The position numbers were made by a program, and so were the translations under genes. Positions 52,700 to 56,783 of a stretch of 56,783 bases of DNA are shown in pieces; the first letter of the stretch is position 1; each line of letters starts with the position of its first letter. This stretch comes from Chara braunii (lineage: Eukaryota > Streptophyta > Charophyceae > Charales > Characeae), in NCBI GenBank assembly GCA_003427395.1, contig BFEA01000916.1:283500-340282 (forward strand), given 5' to 3'. Under the pieces are notes generated by a model. That model saw only the letters and a program-made list of their open reading frames with translations. It searched no databases and was not told the DNA's origin.

Positions 52700-54440
52700 G
52701 ACGTGACTGAGTGCCCACTCGTGACATCCAGTATACCGCCGCCAAATTTTTCTAGTCACTGGAGTGTATATACGCATGTCATACTTATCGGTCTCTAGGA
52801 AGCGAGTTACTAACACATACACCTTCTTCTCTGCTTCAGGTATGGCTAAGACAGTGTATCTCTCAATCTCATAAGGAAACGCCCCTCCTACTGTGAAGGG
52901 CTCTAAATCCCGTATTAAGCGTGAAATGACCGAAGAATTATTATCAAGTAGCGTCTGTCCTTCAACCTTCTCCCAAAGATGCTTACTTCCTAGAAAAATA
53001 GCATGCCCTTCAACCATAACAAGTTCTCTTCCATTGTCAGGCGAGGAGAATTCAGAAGATGCTCCGTCTCGAACTTCGAACTGAGGCTCGAGTTAAGAAA
53101 CAGAGACTCTAGTTCTATGACCAGATCATCCTCCTTTGCCCTGCCAACTGCAATAATAGCTCCTAGAATAGGTATCCAGTCTCTCCAATCAGTGAAGCTA
53201 TCTGTAGTCAGAAAAAGAAGAGGTTGTCAGCTTCAATCACTCTATTTAATTGTCCTCTACTAATGGATACAGTCACAATTGACATAGAGTTTTCTCACTC
53301 CAGTATCATTGCCTTGGGCTGCCTCTAGCGCCTCTAGCCAGACTGTCTGCAGAACGCTGTCTAGATAGGATGGTCTCGTCTCTCGCATGTAGCATCACTC
53401 TTCTGTCATCCGAGCTCTTGCAATCCAACAGATGCCTAATCTTAGTCTGACCCGTAATTGCTCTAAAAGCAGCCGCTCGCATAAGCTCAAGTTAGTGCTC
53501 TACCATGCCAATCTCGTCTTGCCTACCTAGCATAGTGTCGCATCCTCTCACAGCCCCGATGACAGTCGCTTGCTGTTCGTTTAGATAGACCTCAAAGCAG
53601 AAGCTTTCTCCATCATCAGGAGTATAAACATCGATCGGCATAGCTCACCACACTCGATCCCTTAATACCGCGTTGAGGATTGGTCCCCAGTCCTTCCCGT
53701 CGCAGAAGTTAGTAGACACGGGAGGGTTTGGGAATCTCTCAAACTCTCTAGGTAGGACACTCCATGTCACTTTCTTTCCTTGTTGTTTCAACATCAACCT
53801 TTCATCTATGATATACTCAGCAGCAACTACCCAAAACGCCTCATAGTCAATCCCTTTTCTTGTTCTAGCAGATACATACGGCCTTACATCATACTCATTT
53901 GTATCAAGGAATCGGACTACAAGGACGTATAGAATCACTCAGTCGTGCTCACAAGTCACACACCTCTCAATGATATATGGGAAGGCACCTCCAGCAGTGA
54001 TCTTGGTCAGTGCCTCTATCGCTCTAGTTACTGTCGACATGGGCTGCCTACCAGCCATGCCTTCTCAATGCTGCATTGATGATTGACTGCCAGTTCCTAC
54101 CATCGCAAAATCCTTTGGGTACAGGCGGGGTATGAATTTTCTCATAAATCCTAGGTAGTAAGCTCCAACTCGCTTCTGTCCCTTGTTGTCTCAACTGATC
54201 CCTCTCAGCTTTGGCACACTCCACTATGACATCCCAGTTGGTAAAGAAACTAGGGTCTTGATCAACCCTTTCTAGGATGTAGGGTCAAATATCATAATCA
54301 TCAGTGTCAGGGAATCTAGAGACAAGCACATGCACAGTCGTTGTACTTTTCACACAAGTAATGCATTTAACAAACATATAAGGGAAGGCACCACCGCAGG
54401 TGACACGAGTTAAGGCTTCTAGGACATTATACTCTTCAGT
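52700..54440 (-). pseudogene. Gypsy B gag-like region with three copies of a GGAFPY domain
   Basis: The same roughly 100-110-residue module appears three times on the minus strand. At 54440-54040: TRVTCGGAFPYMF, VHVLVSRFPDTDDYDI, WSLLPRIYEKIHTPPVPKGF, CDGRNWQSIINAALRRHGW. At about 54010-53640: GGAFPYIIER, LYVLVVRFLDTNEYDVRPYV, WSVLPREFERFPNPPV and CDGKDWGPILNAVLRDRVW. At about 52960-52720: TVGGAFPYEIERYTV and VYVLVTRFLETDKYDMRIYT. Between the second and third is more diverged sequence (FCFEVYLNEQQATVIGAVRG). It lies where gag belongs but is not a standard gag I recognise. Each copy has stops or shifts. Confidence 0.6.
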
Positions 54441-54680
54441 CATCATCTGGTTTCTGACTTATGGATTTGTCAAGCGAAGGGTCCAGAAGACAAATTCAAA
54501 ACCCTTGCTTGCAGGTCTGAGTCATTCAGATAGACTTCTGCAAAAGGCCCCTCCTCTCGGGGCTCCTCTAGCCGAAAACGTCTTTATGACCTGAGCCAGA
54601 CCTTGTACAAAATGTTAGACTGCTNCCTAGTCACTGAATATTGTGACCAAGGCCCGCTCCCAGGAACTCAAAATTTTTGA
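54441..54680. other. Leader between primer-binding site and gag region of gypsy B
   Basis: Presumed 5' untranslated leader on the minus strand; one N at about 54625. No gene. Confidence 0.4.
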
Positions 54681-54699
54681 GTCCCCTGCAACGACGCCA
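54681..54699 (-). other. Primer-binding site of gypsy B
   Basis: On the minus strand TGGCGTCGTTGCAGGGGAC begins 4 bases after the LTR end. It resembles the plant gypsy site TGGCGCCGTTGCC, attributed to tRNA-Asp. The exact tRNA is not established here. Confidence 0.75.
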
Positions 54700-55334
54700 T
54701 TTTTGTCGCGCCCCCACCGTTTCCAGGGCCTGGCTCGATGTCCCTCCCCGGGCCGAGTACAGTGGGTTGGTGGACTGGCAGGCTGTCACGCAGGATTTTG
54801 AAAAGTTTTAGGAGAATTAGAAGTGAATTCAAAAGCAGCCTTTGTCACACAGTCGAGTAGTCAGGGTTATCCCTCCTGCCAGCGGCGACACGGCTTAGAG
54901 TGAGGCGTTCGGTTTTATCGCCTGCACTTGACCCCGTATAAAGGTTAGAATCAAGGTCACTGGAGTTCCTATTATCCAGGAGTCCTACAAGTAGCCTTGA
55001 GTGTAACCTGTTATGATAAGGAGTGATAAACAACTTGTTATCTCATGCATAAACATTCCATGCATTACAAGACATGCTTATAAATCAAATGACACCGAGA
55101 GGATGAAAAGACCAGAAACCAGACTCTGCAAGAGCATGACCAGAGATACGAGATTGAAGAGTAGTACACAGAGAATGCAGAAAGCAGCCATAGGAGGGGC
55201 TGCAGTCACTGACAAGTCATAATAACGTCATAATACATCTAAGTGACTAAAAGATACGAGCCTCAATCAATGACGACGAGTGGTACCCCCTCATGAGTGG
55301 GCTCGACTGTCTGGGACTCAGTATCTGGTACATG

Positions 55335-55712
55335 CTAGTCCCCCTCATCATTGAGAACTTGAGTGGCCATCGACTCTGGGACCACATAGCTAATGTCAAA
55401 AGATGCCGCAGGATCGATCTTGCTGATATATGCCATACACCTCGTCATCTCCTCGTACGCGACACTCCGGAGGTACAGCTCCGCGGCGAGGGAAATGCTG
55501 CCAGTGGCATCGATCAAGATCTCAATCCGTCCCTTACCATAGATATAATCATAAGAAACCTCCAGAAAACGGTCTCCGTAGAGTGGCTTCCGAAAAGCCT
55601 GCATAACGAAGTCTGCTCCCACCAAATGACTGTAGCCATCCTCAAGATATGGGACTAGTCCCTTCCCCCTTGAAGGGCCGACTACCTCCTCTGACCTGGG
55701 TCCTCCTGACAT
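55335..55712 (-). pseudogene. LTR-encoded ORF 1, right copy (shortened by a stop)
   Basis: Same product as the left copy: MSGGPRSEEVVGPSRGKGLV, DFVMQAFRKPLYGDRFLEV, to VLNDEGD, where the left copy's CAG is TAG. The downstream residues LVPDTESQTVEPTHEGVPLV are still readable in phase. This pair directly shows a C-to-T change making a stop. Confidence 0.45.
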
Positions 55713-56170
55713 GTAATGCCTGAATCAATCACCCTCAAGCAGGTATCGTGCCAAGAGGTAAGCAACCCGTCGTAGGGCTGCCTTCCGCCTGCGTCTCACT
55801 CCAGTAACCAATGTCATAAGATGCCTTGGATCTGCTCCAACTCAAGCGTACTCAATCCCTGTGGGTATCCCAGTTAAAATAGCCCCCCAAGTCAACGTCA
55901 CTCACGCAGCAAGGCTCTTGGTCAGACTCGTATGTCTCTGACCTCTATAAGCAAGTGGTGATAGGTATCCCGGATCTGGCCACCTCGCTCCTTATCCTCC
56001 TGTCCTGACGCCTCTTTTCCTTGCTGCCACCCCTGCTCAGTGGTTTTGGATTACAGCCATCAAAGTCAAAGAGAGCACCACCTGGTGCAAAGGGGACCTG
56101 GGGAAACACCACATGTAACCAGTGCTCCCTCCAGTAACTCTCCCTTCGGAAGATATAGTCAGCAATCCGA

Positions 56171-56461
56171 TCATAGGTGGCCCCCCTTTATTCCCTCCCC
56201 AGCATCTCTCATGTGATAAGTGATCACCAACGTGTATCTCGATGTGGGAGACTCATTGACCCTAATGACGAAGCCCTGATGTCCAATGTGTCGATAGAAG
56301 AACTTTTCAACCAGCTTACCCCATGTAGGGGTTGTCTCATGTTGAGGAGCCAGCTTGACCAATCTGCAAAGTAAGGTAGTATGCTCCTGACAAGTGGTTA
56401 CACCAAACAATGGTGTCCTGGTGATAAAGGGGGATATCAGCAACTCAGGAAAATAAACCAA
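56171..56461 (-). CDS. LTR-encoded ORF 2, right copy (96 aa)
   Basis: MVYFPELLISPFITRTPLFG, then CQEHTTLLCRLVKLAPQHET and RHIGHQGFVIRVNESPTSRY. It differs from the left copy by scattered substitutions and stays open over the same length. Confidence 0.35.
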   Translation of the reverse strand: MVYFPELLISPFITRTPLFGVTTCQEHTTLLCRLVKLAPQHETTPTWGKLVEKFFYRHIGHQGFVIRVNESPTSRYTLVITYHMRDAGEGIKGGHL

Positions 56462-56688
56462 CCCGATAGGGTCAAGGAGAACAGCACCTCAATAGACCCT
56501 TTAGCCAAACTGGTGGCAGCCAACCCAATATAGGGGCCCGCCTGAATGGGCCCGGCTAAACAACAATCAACTCAGTATAGGAACCCGCCTGAATGGGCCC
56601 GGCTGAACAACAACAACTCGATATAGGGGCCCGCCTGAATGGGCCCGGTTGAACAGCAACAACTCAAAATAGGGGCCCGCCTAAATGG

Positions 56689-56690
56689 GT

Positions 56691-56783
<93 letters not shown>
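56689..56783. repeat. GT then GA microsatellite
   Basis: (GT)n to about 56726, followed directly by (GA)n to the end of the window. It interrupts the 46-bp LTR repeat relative to the left LTR. Confidence 0.95.

Larger units (their letters stand above)
47346..56783 (-). mobile_element. Ty3/gypsy retrotransposon B, coding part and 5' LTR
   Basis: On the minus strand, from right to left: 5' LTR (54704 to beyond the window), primer-binding site, gag-like repeats, zinc knuckle, protease, RT, RNase H, integrase, 48-bp repeat. The 3' LTR is the matching sequence beginning at 36881, so the whole element exceeds 19.9 kb. Domain order (RT-RNase H before integrase) is diagnostic of Ty3/gypsy. The frames are interrupted by single stops, mostly explained by C-to-T change, and by a few shifts. 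Confidence 0.9.
54704..56783 (-). repeat. LTR of gypsy B, right copy (5' LTR), truncated by window end
   Basis: It starts TGTCGCGCCCCCACC at 54704 (terminal CA on the element strand), next to the primer-binding site. It matches 36881-38830 in order, including the 46-bp repeat, and keeps about 125 bp near 55970-56100 that the left copy lost. It ends in GT and GA microsatellites at the window edge, so its true length is unknown. Confidence 0.88.

Noticed and set aside
52113-52745. 210-residue minus-strand frame rich in L, F and S
   Set aside because: The first half is a translation of the AAG-rich tract and CT microsatellite; only the last part belongs to gag.

Overview
The window is plant-type nuclear DNA dominated by nested transposable elements. 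Nothing in it looks like an intact single-copy host gene. Four things point to a streptophyte: a mitochondrial-type rpl2 fragment, plant-style Ty3/gypsy pol with a plant-like primer-binding site, GT-AG introns, and many CAG-to-TAG stops of the kind left by CHG methylation. From memory the pol and transposase families recall charophyte algae such as Chara. That taxon call is inference, not shown by the sequence. Almost every coding region is broken by stops or frameshifts.

Layout, left to right. 1-10 kb: unassigned DNA with a chromovirus integrase remnant (2.0-2.4 kb), a 767-bp non-autonomous hAT element with a clean 8-bp target duplication that carries a hammerhead ribozyme fold (3.0-3.8 kb), a GA microsatellite, the rpl2 pseudogene (6.25-6.48 kb), a 53-bp G-rich minisatellite (6.6-7.8 kb) and a 40-bp tandem repeat (9.2-9.4 kb). 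10.3-36.9 kb: a minus-strand Ty3/gypsy element, 'A'. Its reverse transcriptase is split by a 21,547-bp DNA transposon at 14418-35964. That transposon has 31-bp terminal inverted repeats (30/31 identical) and an AAAA target duplication. Removing the insert and one AAAA restores the gypsy reading frame, and the junction then aligns residue for residue with the second gypsy element in the window.

The giant DNA transposon is the most notable object. It has two divergent gene blocks. On the left, reading leftward, is a spliced gene with a methyltransferase-like N-terminal part, a long acidic linker and a C-terminal Ulp1/SENP-like peptidase. On the right, reading rightward, is a transposase-like gene with an MDQ-K-T motif, a Q-A-D-N motif and a VGHTH-x-DVD-x2-FS motif (DUF7869-like), followed by a second ORF. 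A quasi-palindromic motif with a GGATCC-like core recurs through the element, next to both termini and even inside coding exons. I did not see it outside the element.

36.9-56.8 kb: a second minus-strand Ty3/gypsy element, 'B'. Direct-repeat LTR copies begin at 36881 and 54704, and the right LTR runs off the window. There is a primer-binding site at 54681-54699, an unusual gag region with three copies of one domain, then zinc knuckle, protease, RT, RNase H and integrase. The left LTR or 3' region is packed with different tandem-repeat families (46, about 45, 31, about 103, about 50, about 21 and 48 bp) around an 80-N gap. Both LTR copies carry the same two ORFs. A possible separate plus-strand gene with a TATA box lies at 43.8-44.5 kb.
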